A stretch of DNA of 37,693 bases from Methylobacteriaceae bacterium. Its GTDB lineage: Bacteria > Pseudomonadota > Alphaproteobacteria > Rhizobiales > Beijerinckiaceae. A model generated the notes under the pieces. It had not been told where the DNA came from. It saw only the letters and a list, made by a program, of their open reading frames with translations, and did no database searches. Made by a program: the position numbers and the translations under genes. The first letter of the stretch is position 1, and each line of letters opens with the position of its first letter. The stretch is from the NCBI GenBank assembly GCA_019242655.1, contig JAFAVH010000352.1, positions 1 to 37,693 on the forward strand, read 5' to 3'. This document shows positions 23,563-31,905 of the stretch, in pieces.

Positions 23563-24806
23563 GTGGACTTGTCGTTATCGGCGGCTCCTACGCCGGGTTG
23601 ACAACGGCATCCGCGGCGCGCGAGTCAGGTTATCTCGAGCCGATCACGATCATCGGCAATGAAGCGCATCTCCCTTATCAAAGACCTCCATTGTCGAAAG
23701 CGTTTCTGTTGGGCGATGCCGACGAGCAGAGCCTGCTGATCCGCGCCGCGCGTTTCTTCGTGGACCAGAATATTGATGTTCGGCTTGGCACGTCCGTGAC
23801 TGGAGTCGACCGCCGAGCCAAACGCGTCGAATTGTCGGACGGACGATCTCTCACCTACGACGCACTGGCCTTTAGCACGGGATCGAGAGCGCGGCGCCTC
23901 GACATTCCCGGTGCGACTCTTTCCGGTATTTGCTATCTCCGCTCGCTCGGCGACGCCGTGGAATTGCGCGATCGCTTGGCAGCCGCAAAGGACGTCGTCG
24001 TTATCGGCGGCGGCTTCATCGGATTGGAGGTAGCGGCCTCGGCACGCCACCTCGGCAAGACCGTGACGGTGATCGAAAGCGCGGCGCGCCTTCTGGAGCG
24101 GGCGGTGACGCCGCTGATAGCAGACTACCTTTTGCGGGAGCACCAGGCAAAAGGCGTTCGCGTCCATTTCGACGAAACGGTGCGGGAATTCGCCGGTGAC
24201 GGAGTAAAGGTTTCATCGGTCATTCTGCGAAGCAACGAACGGATTGCAGCCGATCTTGTTCTGATCGGGATCGGCGGACTACCGAACGATGACGTCGCGC
24301 GCGCCGCCGGGCTCACCTGTACAAATGGCATTGTCGTCGACGACTTCGGACGCAGCCGCGACGACGCGTGCATTTCTGCCGCCGGCGACTGCGCAAACCA
24401 TCACAGCGGATTTGCGCGCGGCTGGATCCGGCTCGAATCCGTTCAGAACGCGCAGGATCAGGCGCGCATTACGGGCTCGACGATCGCCGGGCAGGAGCGG
24501 CCCTATAACAGCGTGCCTTTGTTCTGGTCGGACCAATACGATACGAAACTTCAGATGGTCGGCTTTTCCAAAGGACATGATCGCTTCGCGATGCGCGGTC
24601 GTCCCGACGATGGTCAGTTCTCGGTCTTCTACTACCGGACCGGGGAGCTCATCGCCGTCGACAGTGTCAACAGACCTGCCGACCAGCTGATTGCGAAACG
24701 CCTGCTCGCGGCGGGACTTTCTCCTGGCATCGATCAGGTCGGCGATATGTCGTTCGACTTCAAAACGTTCCTGAAGCGAGGCATCGAGAAAAGCGCTGCG
24801 CGCTAG
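23559..24806 (+). CDS. NAD(P)H-dependent FAD ferredoxin reductase
   Basis: This 415-residue flavoprotein is of the glutathione-reductase-like ferredoxin reductase type (BphG/HcaD/putidaredoxin reductase). The FAD Rossmann motif VVIGGSYAGLTTA is at residues 5-17, the PPLSKAFLLG segment near 45, the NAD-binding VVIGGGFIGLEVAASAR near 148, and the second FAD contact ISAAGDCAN near 272. The C-terminal domain contains FWSDQYDTKLQMVG, as usual in the family. The start is an in-frame TTG overlapping the ferredoxin stop. It completes a three-component oxygenase system. Its TAG stop overlaps the convergent MarR stop. Confidence 0.9.
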   Translation: MSGLVVIGGSYAGLTTASAARESGYLEPITIIGNEAHLPYQRPPLSKAFLLGDADEQSLLIRAARFFVDQNIDVRLGTSVTGVDRRAKRVELSDGRSLTYDALAFSTGSRARRLDIPGATLSGICYLRSLGDAVELRDRLAAAKDVVVIGGGFIGLEVAASARHLGKTVTVIESAARLLERAVTPLIADYLLREHQAKGVRVHFDETVREFAGDGVKVSSVILRSNERIAADLVLIGIGGLPNDDVARAAGLTCTNGIVVDDFGRSRDDACISAAGDCANHHSGFARGWIRLESVQNAQDQARITGSTIAGQERPYNSVPLFWSDQYDTKLQMVGFSKGHDRFAMRGRPDDGQFSVFYYRTGELIAVDSVNRPADQLIAKRLLAAGLSPGIDQVGDMSFDFKTFLKRGIEKSAAR

Positions 24807-25444
24807 CGACCCGTCCGCCGTCGCGGGCGCAGAAGCTTGGCCGGCCGCGCGCCCGTCACGGCCGAACCCGTTGCCCGCGTTTTCCGCTGTCCGTGCTTCG
24901 CCAAAGCCGAGACGTTGAGCAGTTTACGAAAGCCGCGATCCATGACCGCAATTTCGTTCTGCGTCAGGCCACTTTCCAGCAAGACGTGCTTCGTGATCCG
25001 CGCAATCTCCGCAATGCCGCGGTCGGCGACGCTGAGACCCGAACCGGTCAGTCGTACAAGTTCGGACCGCCCGTCATCGCTTGCCGAGGTTCGGACGATC
25101 AAACCGGCGTCCTGCAATTTCGCGACGCGTTTGGTCATCGCCCCGGATGTGACGAGGAGGGTTCGAAACAGATCGGTCGGACGAAGTTCATAAGGCTTGC
25201 CCGCGCGGCGCAATGCGAGAAGAACCAGAAGCTCGCCCGTGTGGATGCCGATCGCTTTAGAGATTGCCTTCACGCGCGCCTCGTGAAGCTGGTTCGCCCG
25301 TTCCATGCGCAGGAGAGTGCAGGCCATTCGCAAGTCGAGGTCGGGACGCTCTGCGAGCCAGGCGGACTCTATGTCGTCGTAAAGCCTCTCGGGCCGCAAT
25401 CGCTTCGCCGGCACGATGGTTTTCCGTCCTGCTCGCTTTGCCAT
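24803..25444 (-). CDS. MarR-family transcriptional regulator
   Basis: This 213-residue protein has a winged-helix core: LHEARVKAISKAIGIHTGELLVLLALRRAG, then the recognition region LFRTLLVTSGAMTKRVAKLQDAGLI, then the wing RTSASDDGRSELVRLTGSG. These are in MarR order, flanked by basic tails (KRAGRKTIVPAKRLRPERL at the N-terminus and an Arg-rich C-terminus). MarR proteins of catabolic clusters usually repress until they bind the substrate or an intermediate. The start at 25444 is preceded by GGGACAGAG; an upstream frame to 25501 is less likely. It probably controls the oxygenase genes and the divergent binding-protein gene through the shared inverted repeat. Confidence 0.87.
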   Translation of the reverse strand: MAKRAGRKTIVPAKRLRPERLYDDIESAWLAERPDLDLRMACTLLRMERANQLHEARVKAISKAIGIHTGELLVLLALRRAGKPYELRPTDLFRTLLVTSGAMTKRVAKLQDAGLIVRTSASDDGRSELVRLTGSGLSVADRGIAEIARITKHVLLESGLTQNEIAVMDRGFRKLLNVSALAKHGQRKTRATGSAVTGARPAKLLRPRRRTGR

Positions 25445-25580
25445 CTCTGTCCCGCTTACACCGCCCTTTGTTGGCGCTCTAATCGCCGCTCGATCGAGCA
25501 ATTAGCACCGGTCGGTCCAGAGAAACTAGCGCCGACGGGAATTTTTACACCGGTTCCCCGGCGCCGAACAAAAAGAACCG

Positions 25581-25609
25581 TTGACTAGAAAGCTTCCAAG
25601 GAAGATAAA
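25581..25609 (+). promoter_or_regulatory. Sigma-70 promoter with embedded MarR-type operator
   Basis: TTGACT at 25581-25586, a 17-base spacer and GATAAA at 25604-25609 form a strong promoter. The spacer contains CTTCCAAGGAAG (25593-25604), an inverted repeat nearly identical to the site before the oxygenase gene. A repressor bound there would block RNA polymerase. The predicted transcript start, near 25616, supports translation from the GTG at 25635. Confidence 0.65.
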
Positions 25610-25634
25610 TGTGCACAATCTGAGGGGGCGGAAA

Positions 25635-26839
25635 GTGGCGCACTGGCGATGTAATGTAGCTCTGGGCCTGCTCCTCGTAGGCGCGTTTGTCGGCGGGTCG
25701 ATGTATCGCCCGTGCGAGCCGCAGATGATGAGATCGTGCTTGGGCAGACCATGCCGTATAGCGGACCTGCGTCTGTGCTCAGCGCCATCGGCAAGGTGCA
25801 GAGCCGCTACTTTCAGATGCTCAACGATCAGGGCGGGATCAACGGCCGCAAGATCAATCTGATTTCGCTCGATGATGGATACAGTCCGCCCAAGGCAGTC
25901 GAGCAGACGCGGCGTCTTGTCGAGAGCGACAAGGTCGTTGCGATGTTCGCAAGTATGGGAACGGCACAGAACACCGCGGTGCAGAAATACCTGAACGCGA
26001 AGAAGATACCACAGCTCTTCGTGTTCTCGGCGAGCGACCGCTTCGCCGATCCGAAGGCGTATCCTTACAGCATCTCCGGAATGACACTCTATACGACCGA
26101 GGCCGCGATTTATGCCGGTATCGTCGCTAAGCTCGTGCCGCAAGCCCGCGTTGCGGCACTTTATCAAAACGACGATTATGGACGCGAATATCTCAAGGGC
26201 TTCCGGGAGCAACTTGCAAAGCTCGATCCGCAAGCTTCGATCGTCTCCGCGCTGCCATACGAGGTGACGTCGCCGTCGATCGAATCGCAAGTTATTACGC
26301 TCGCGGCGACGAGCGCGAACGTCTTTCTGGATGCATCCGGTGGAAAATTCACCACGCAAGCGATCAGGAAAGCAGGACAGATCGGCTGGAAGCCGCTCCA
26401 CTTCCTGCCGATCGGCAGCAACTTTGTCGCAACGATTCTAAAACCGGCGGGACTGGAATATGCGACAGGATTGATCACCGCGACGCCGACCAAGACTGTC
26501 GGCGATCCTGAATGGGCCGACGATCCCGGTTATTTGGAGTGGCTTGCGTTCATGAAGAAATATTACCCGGAAGGTGACATCCAGGATCAGCTGAATTTCA
26601 CCGGTTGGACCGTCGCTGTTCTAATGAAAAAAGTTATTGAGGCGTGCGGCACCGACGTTTCGTCGGAGAATCTGCTGAAGCAGGCGACAAACCTTCGCTC
26701 GGTCGTATTACCCGGATTGCTTCCTGGCTACACTGTTAGTACGTCTCCGGAGGATTATCGGATCGTAAAATCGCTCCGGCCGCAGCGCTTCGATGGAACG
26801 CGGTATGTTCCGATGCTCGACTCCCAATCGCTTCAATAG
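25635..26839 (+). CDS. LivK-type ABC substrate-binding protein, apparent frameshift after the signal peptide
   Basis: The mature part (frame of 25712-26839) is a Peripla_BP_6 solute-binding protein: EIVLGQTMPYSGPASVLSA, NDQGGINGRKINLISLDDGYSPPKAVEQTR, then ALYQNDDYGREYLKGFREQ. This group binds amino acids or aromatic acids. In that frame the only early start is GTG 25712, which gives no signal peptide. In another frame, GTG 25635 has a strong GAGGGG ribosome binding site and encodes MAHWRCNVALGLLLVGAFVG, a signal peptide. One extra C in the CCC run at 25709-25711 would join the frames and create an RAA-DD cleavage site. So either one base is missing (mutation or sequencing error) or the protein lacks its signal. 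No permease or ATPase genes adjoin it. Confidence 0.75.
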
Positions 26840-26869
26840 AGTATGGATGCCAAGCGGTACGCAGCCGAT

Positions 26870-28495
26870 TTAAGTGTCAGGGATTATGGTAGCCTCTGTC
26901 GCCGAAACCGCCCCGCCGAGACCGAAGGCGGAGTCAAATAGCAGTTTCGTATAGGGGTGCTGAGGCGCCGCAATCAATTGAACAGCCCCACCTTCCTCCA
27001 TGATGACGCCGCGCTGCATCACGGCGATCCGATCGCTGATCTGTGCTGCCACGCGAAGGTCGTGTGTGATGAACAGCATTCCAATTTCGAGATCGTGCTG
27101 CAAATCCTGCAGCAATGTCAGAACCTGCGCCTGCACGGATACGTCCAGCGCTGACACGGCCTCGTCGGCAATGAGAAGAGTTGGATCAAGCGTCAGCGCG
27201 CGCGCTATGCATATCCTCTGACGCTGTCCGCCGGAGAACTGGTGGGGATAGCGGGTCATTGCTTCAGGCGGAATACCGACCCGTTCCAGGAGGCGGCCCG
27301 CGCGCTTGCGCGCATCCGTTCGCCCGATGCCGCGATTGCGCAATCCCTCGACGAGCGAGCGCCCGACTGTCCATCGTGGATCGAGCGAACGATTGGGGTC
27401 TTGGAAGACGATCTGGACCTCGTCAGACCGCTTCTCATCGTTTGTCGATCCGACGACAATGCGCCCGCTCGTTAGCTGTACCAGGCCCGCGATGCAGCGC
27501 GCGACCGTGGACTTGCCGGAGCCCGACTCGCCGACAAGCGCTACCGTCTCGCCGCGGCGTACGTTCAGGCTGACATCGCGAACGGCTGTGATTGTGCGTG
27601 TTGTGCGAAAAAGTCCGCCCGAAGTGTAGGTCTTGGACAAACGTTCGACCTGGAGCAGGTTTGCGCCCGGAGGCTGCCGCGTGCGCCGACGATGCGACAG
27701 CCCGGGAATGGCGGCGAGAAGCGCCTGCGTGTACGGATGGCGTGGATTTGCAAGCACATCGGCGGCGCGTCCTTCTTCGACCAGTTTGCCTTGCTGCATC
27801 ACGACAACACGGTCGGCAATCTCAGAGACCAGACTGAGGTCGTGCGTGACGAACAGCACGCCCGCGTTCGATCGCCGCTGAAGCGAACGGATGAGCGCGA
27901 TGATTTGCGCTTGCGTGGTGACGTCGAGTGCGGTCGTCGGCTCGTCTGCGATCAGCAGCGCGGGTTCGAGCGCAAGAGCCATCGCTATCATCACGCGCTG
28001 GCGCTGCCCGCCCGACAGTTCGTGCGGATAGCGGCCGATCAAGTGCCCCGGCTCCGGCAAATTGACGAGCGTCATCAACTGGAGAGCGCGCGTGCGGCGC
28101 TCGCCTTTCCCCATCGCGGTATGGACTCGGAACGGCTCCTCGATCTGCCGGCCGACGGTCATGGTCGGCGAAAGCGCCGTTGCGGGCTCCTGGAAAATCA
28201 TGGCGAGCCGATTGCCGCGCAGCCGCCGCATGGCGCGTTCGGATTTGCGCAGCAAATCTTCGCCGCCGAATGCGACCGTGCCGGACACGGACCGTAAGCC
28301 CCGCGAGAGGAGGCGCATAATTGAAAAGGCAGTGACAGACTTTCCCGATCCGGATTCTCCAACGATGCAAACAATCTCACCGGCAGCAACGGAGAAGCTA
28401 ACATCCTCAACGGCATGACGCCGGTCGGCATTCGGCGGCAGCGCAATCGTCAGCCCGGTTATGCGCAGAACGGGTTCGCCTCCTTCAGGCCTCAT
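26870..28495 (-). CDS. Peptide/nickel-type ABC transporter, fused double ATP-binding protein
   Basis: This 541-residue protein contains two complete ABC domains in tandem, equivalent to DppD plus DppF in one chain. Domain 1 has Walker A GESGSGKS at 46-53, signature LSGGQRQR and Walker [13 protein letters not shown]. Domain 2 repeats [17 protein letters not shown] and [12 protein letters not shown], where the usual Pro after the Glu is Val. It powers import through the two permeases encoded upstream. The ATG at 28495 overlaps the DppC-like stop by 11 bases; an earlier ATG at 28534 also lies inside the permease gene but has no better ribosome site. It is the last gene of the minus-strand operon. 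Confidence 0.88.
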   Translation of the reverse strand: MRPEGGEPVLRITGLTIALPPNADRRHAVEDVSFSVAAGEIVCIVGESGSGKSVTAFSIMRLLSRGLRSVSGTVAFGGEDLLRKSERAMRRLRGNRLAMIFQEPATALSPTMTVGRQIEEPFRVHTAMGKGERRTRALQLMTLVNLPEPGHLIGRYPHELSGGQRQRVMIAMALALEPALLIADEPTTALDVTTQAQIIALIRSLQRRSNAGVLFVTHDLSLVSEIADRVVVMQQGKLVEEGRAADVLANPRHPYTQALLAAIPGLSHRRRTRQPPGANLLQVERLSKTYTSGGLFRTTRTITAVRDVSLNVRRGETVALVGESGSGKSTVARCIAGLVQLTSGRIVVGSTNDEKRSDEVQIVFQDPNRSLDPRWTVGRSLVEGLRNRGIGRTDARKRAGRLLERVGIPPEAMTRYPHQFSGGQRQRICIARALTLDPTLLIADEAVSALDVSVQAQVLTLLQDLQHDLEIGMLFITHDLRVAAQISDRIAVMQRGVIMEEGGAVQLIAAPQHPYTKLLFDSAFGLGGAVSATEATIIPDT

Positions 28496-29363
28496 GAATG
28501 GACGCGCGCGGATCGAGCAAGTCGCGGAGACCATCGCCGAAGAGATTGATCGCCAACACGGCGATCGACAGCGTCATGCCGGGAAAGAGAATGATCCACG
28601 GCGCGACACGGAACAGGATTCGCCCGTCCGCCATGATATTTCCCCAAGTGGGCACGTCGGGCGGCAAGCCGCAGCCGAGAAAACTCAGTGTCGCCTCGAG
28701 AAGCATCGCACTTGCGGCAATATGCGTCGTGAGCACTGCGAGCGGCGCCACGACACCCGGCAGCATGTGACCGAGGACGATACGCCAGCGCGGTGAGCCC
28801 AACACAAACGCTGCTTCGACGAACGGCTCTTCGCGCAGCGACAGCACAATTCCGCGCACCAGGCGCGCGACGCGCGGCATCTCGTTGACGCCGAGCGCAA
28901 GAACGACGGTTGTAATGGAAGGACTCGCGACGGAGATCGCCGCGATTGCGATAAGGATGCCTGGGACGGCCATGATCGCATCGAGACAACGCATGATAAT
29001 ACCGTCAACGCCGCGCACGGCCCCGGCGATCAGACCGAGCACGACGCCAAGGGCGGCGCTCAGGCCGGCAACCGCGAGGCCGACCGCCAGCGATGCGGAG
29101 GTGCCGAAGACAATGCGCGAAAAGACGTCGCGTCCAAGCCGGTCGGTGCCGAACCAATACTCGGCGGATGGCGGTCGCAGCCTGGCGCGCGTAGCGATGG
29201 CCTGCGGATCGATTGGTGCGATTACATGCGCGAACAAGATCACGATCCCGAATAGGACGAGAATTGCGCCGCCGGCGTAAAGAGCGCCGTGACGGCGCCA
29301 GCGATTAACACGGCCCCCGGTTGGCGTTGACGGCAGCGGTGCTTCGAGGCTCCCAGCGTTCAA
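28485..29363 (-). CDS. Peptide/nickel-type ABC transporter permease (DppC family)
   Basis: This 292-residue membrane protein has a cytoplasmic N-terminus, a first helix (GALYAGGAILVLFGIVILFA), the DppC-type periplasmic loop RPPSAEYWFGTDRLGRDVFS, then about five more helices. The ABC-contacting EAA-like loop is around EEPFVEAAFVLGSPRWRIVLGH. It forms the channel with the DppB-like subunit. Its ATG overlaps the DppB-like stop in an ATGA arrangement, so translation is coupled. Confidence 0.9.
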   Translation of the reverse strand: MNAGSLEAPLPSTPTGGRVNRWRRHGALYAGGAILVLFGIVILFAHVIAPIDPQAIATRARLRPPSAEYWFGTDRLGRDVFSRIVFGTSASLAVGLAVAGLSAALGVVLGLIAGAVRGVDGIIMRCLDAIMAVPGILIAIAAISVASPSITTVVLALGVNEMPRVARLVRGIVLSLREEPFVEAAFVLGSPRWRIVLGHMLPGVVAPLAVLTTHIAASAMLLEATLSFLGCGLPPDVPTWGNIMADGRILFRVAPWIILFPGMTLSIAVLAINLFGDGLRDLLDPRASIHEA

Positions 29364-30298
29364 GAGCGTATCCGAGGGTCGAGCGCCGCATAGGCCACGT
29401 CGATGGCGAGGTTGATGACGACATAAGTCAGTGAAAAGAGAAGGATGACTGCCTGGATAACCGGATAGTCGCGCGCGAGAACGGCCTCGATCGTAAGCCG
29501 GCCGATGCCAGGCAGGTTAAACACCGTTTCCGTCACCACGACTCCGGTCAGCACGATGCCGATGCCGACCGCGATGATCGTGACGATCGGCACCGCCGCG
29601 TTGCGCAGCGCATACAGCGTGAACACGCGCACTTCGGTAGCGCCGAGCGCACGAGCGGTGCGCACAAAGTCCTGTCCGAGCACCTCGATCACGCTTGCGC
29701 GCGTAATGCGTGCGATGAGAACGATGAAAACCGTGCTCATGGCGAGCGTAGGCGCAACGAGATGCAGCAGCCATTCTGCCGGATCGACCAGCATGGAAAT
29801 GTAACCCTGCGCAGGGAGCCAGCCGAGGCGGATCGAGAAGAGCCACACCAGGAGGTAACCGGCAACAAAGGTCGGCATGGAGAAACCACCGACGCAAAAC
29901 AGCGTGATCGCCCGGTCGAGGAGCCCTCCTTTGAAACGCGCCGCAAGCACGCCGAGCGGCACTGCGAGAAGAACGGACGTGACGGTCGTCGTGAGCGCCA
30001 AGGACAATGTCGCTTCAAGCCGCTCAGAGATCATCGCGGCGACGGGCTGGCGCGTGATCAGCGACGTGCCGAGATCGCCCTGCAGGAGATGCCCGAGCCA
30101 GAGGCCGAACTGCGTTGCCACGCTGCGGTCGAGACCGAGCGAGCGGCGCAGCGCTTCGATGCGTTCCGCGGTCGCGTTCTCGCCTGCAAGTTCCGCCGTC
30201 GGATCGCCCGACAGCCGCAGAAAGATGAATGTCGCAATGGCAAGAATGGCGACGATCGGTAACGCCGAGACGAGGCGGCGGGCGAGATAGGGGAGCAT
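29360..30298 (-). CDS. Peptide/nickel-type ABC transporter permease (DppB family)
   Basis: This 312-residue protein starts MLPYLARRLVSALPIVAILAI, the usual DppB lead, followed by the DPTAELAGENATAERIEALR periplasmic segment and about five further helices. The conserved loop GQDFVRTARALGATEVRVFT contacts the ATPase. Near the end, FNLPGIGRLTIEAVLARDYP is a DppB hallmark. An in-frame upstream extension to 30526 runs into the binding-protein gene and is rejected. It lies 65 bases after the binding protein. Confidence 0.9.
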   Translation of the reverse strand: MLPYLARRLVSALPIVAILAIATFIFLRLSGDPTAELAGENATAERIEALRRSLGLDRSVATQFGLWLGHLLQGDLGTSLITRQPVAAMISERLEATLSLALTTTVTSVLLAVPLGVLAARFKGGLLDRAITLFCVGGFSMPTFVAGYLLVWLFSIRLGWLPAQGYISMLVDPAEWLLHLVAPTLAMSTVFIVLIARITRASVIEVLGQDFVRTARALGATEVRVFTLYALRNAAVPIVTIIAVGIGIVLTGVVVTETVFNLPGIGRLTIEAVLARDYPVIQAVILLFSLTYVVINLAIDVAYAALDPRIRS

Positions 30299-30363
30299 CA
30301 ATCTTTCGAAATGTTCCACATCATCATGGCGGAGCGGGAAAGACGCCTTTGACGTTCGTGCGA

Positions 30364-31866
30364 TTAGGCGGCGAGTGACACGAACGTGCCAGTCGGGATG
30401 TAGATCGCTTGGTCGTAGTTTACACGTTGGATCTCGGCAGCGATCTCCTTGCGCTTCTCCATATCGGGTTCGCGCGCGAATTTGCTGCGCAGCGCTTCGA
30501 TCTCCGGCGAGGTCGGCCAGCCCCACGGCGCTTTTTGTCCGGCGCCGCTAAGCGTCGCGTTGACGATTGGATCGACAACGTCGGAGCCGGTCCAAGTCGA
30601 AAAGGCGATATTCCAACCACCCTGCTCGGGCGGCCCTTGGTTTAGGCGGCGACGTGTAAAAGTCTGAAAATCCATCGCCTGCGCCTCCACCTTGAACCCG
30701 GCCTCGCGGAGGAGGCGCGTCGCAACCTCGCTGATCGGCCCAATCGTCGCGCTGTTCGTCGCCATGAACTGCACGATCGACTTGCCGTCATAGCCCGCAT
30801 CTTTCAAGAGATCGCGGGCAATTGCGAAATCGATCTTCGGAACGCCGGCATCCGTTTCGTAAGGCGAGCCGCACGAATAGATCGATCGGCAAACCTTGTA
30901 GTATTTTGCGTCACCGACAAGCGCGCGCAGGAAATCCTCCTGTCGCATCGCATGTGCGACCGCACGGCGATAGCGCACATCGTTGAAGGGCGGCTGGAGG
31001 AAATTGAAGCGTACGAAACCAAGCTGCCCGATTTCGTTATAGACCATCACCTTGATCTTTGGATCGCTCTCGAGCAACGGGGCGAGGTCGTGCGGTAGCT
31101 CCTGGATTAGATCGATCTCGCCATTTGTCAGCGCGTTGACCGCCGTCATGCCGTCGCGGAACTCGATCCATTCGAGGACATCGACCTTCGGCACTTTCGC
31201 GCCGGTCGCCCATTCGCTCGGCTCAGAGCGTGGCACGTAGTTCGTGTTCTTGCGGAAGACGAGCTTCACCCCTGTTCCGGCCTCCTGGTCGAAGATGAAG
31301 GGACCCGACCCAACGAACTCCTTGATCGGCTCGCTGCTCGGCGTCCGTGCGATGCGCTCGGGCATGATGAAGGGTACGGATGAACCAACCTTGCCGAGCG
31401 AAGACAGCACAAGCTCGTACGGCTGCTGTAAGATCAGCCGAAACGTCTTGGCGTCGCCCGCAATCCATTCCTTGGTGAAGGACGCGAGCGTCTGGCCCAT
31501 CACATCGCGCTCGGCCCAACGCTTGATGGACGCAATGCAATCGGCCGCTGTCACCGGCGCACCATCATGGAACGCGAGACCGTCCCTGAGACGAAACGTG
31601 TAGGTGAGCCGGTCCGGACTCATCGACCAGCTCTCGACCATTTGCGGTCTGACCTGGAAGGATTTGTCGACCGCAAAGAGCGTTTCGTAGATGAGATACC
31701 CGAAGTCCCGTTCCGTGAAGCTCGTGGTGAAAATTGGATCGAGAATGCGCGGGATCGAGGTTTTCGCGACGCGCAGAACGCTTTCGGCTCGCGCCGGCTG
31801 CATGGCAGCGCTCATGATCGCTGCGGCGAACAGCGCGATAGTACCTAATCGAGAACGCTTCTTCAT
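30364..31866 (-). CDS. Family 5 extracellular solute-binding protein (DppA-type)
   Basis: This 500-residue periplasmic protein has a signal peptide (MKKRSRLGTIALFAAAIMSA, cleaved after ARA near residue 28) and the SBP_bac_5 fold. Landmarks are LDPIFTTSFTERDFGYLIYETL, PQMVESWSMSPDRLTYTFRL, GLAFHDGAPVTAADCIASIK, then PPFNDVRYRRAVAHAMRQ. AAGGA precedes the ATG at 31866; a longer frame to 31905 abuts the amidohydrolase stop. Family 5 proteins bind peptides, opines, nickel or small heterocycles. Coupling to amidohydrolases suggests the ligand is an N-containing compound that those enzymes then hydrolyse. Confidence 0.9.
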   Translation of the reverse strand: MKKRSRLGTIALFAAAIMSAAMQPARAESVLRVAKTSIPRILDPIFTTSFTERDFGYLIYETLFAVDKSFQVRPQMVESWSMSPDRLTYTFRLRDGLAFHDGAPVTAADCIASIKRWAERDVMGQTLASFTKEWIAGDAKTFRLILQQPYELVLSSLGKVGSSVPFIMPERIARTPSSEPIKEFVGSGPFIFDQEAGTGVKLVFRKNTNYVPRSEPSEWATGAKVPKVDVLEWIEFRDGMTAVNALTNGEIDLIQELPHDLAPLLESDPKIKVMVYNEIGQLGFVRFNFLQPPFNDVRYRRAVAHAMRQEDFLRALVGDAKYYKVCRSIYSCGSPYETDAGVPKIDFAIARDLLKDAGYDGKSIVQFMATNSATIGPISEVATRLLREAGFKVEAQAMDFQTFTRRRLNQGPPEQGGWNIAFSTWTGSDVVDPIVNATLSGAGQKAPWGWPTSPEIEALRSKFAREPDMEKRKEIAAEIQRVNYDQAIYIPTGTFVSLAA

Positions 31867-31905
31867 TTCGTGTCCTTGTCTCGTCCTTGCTTCTGGACTG
31901 GTCAA

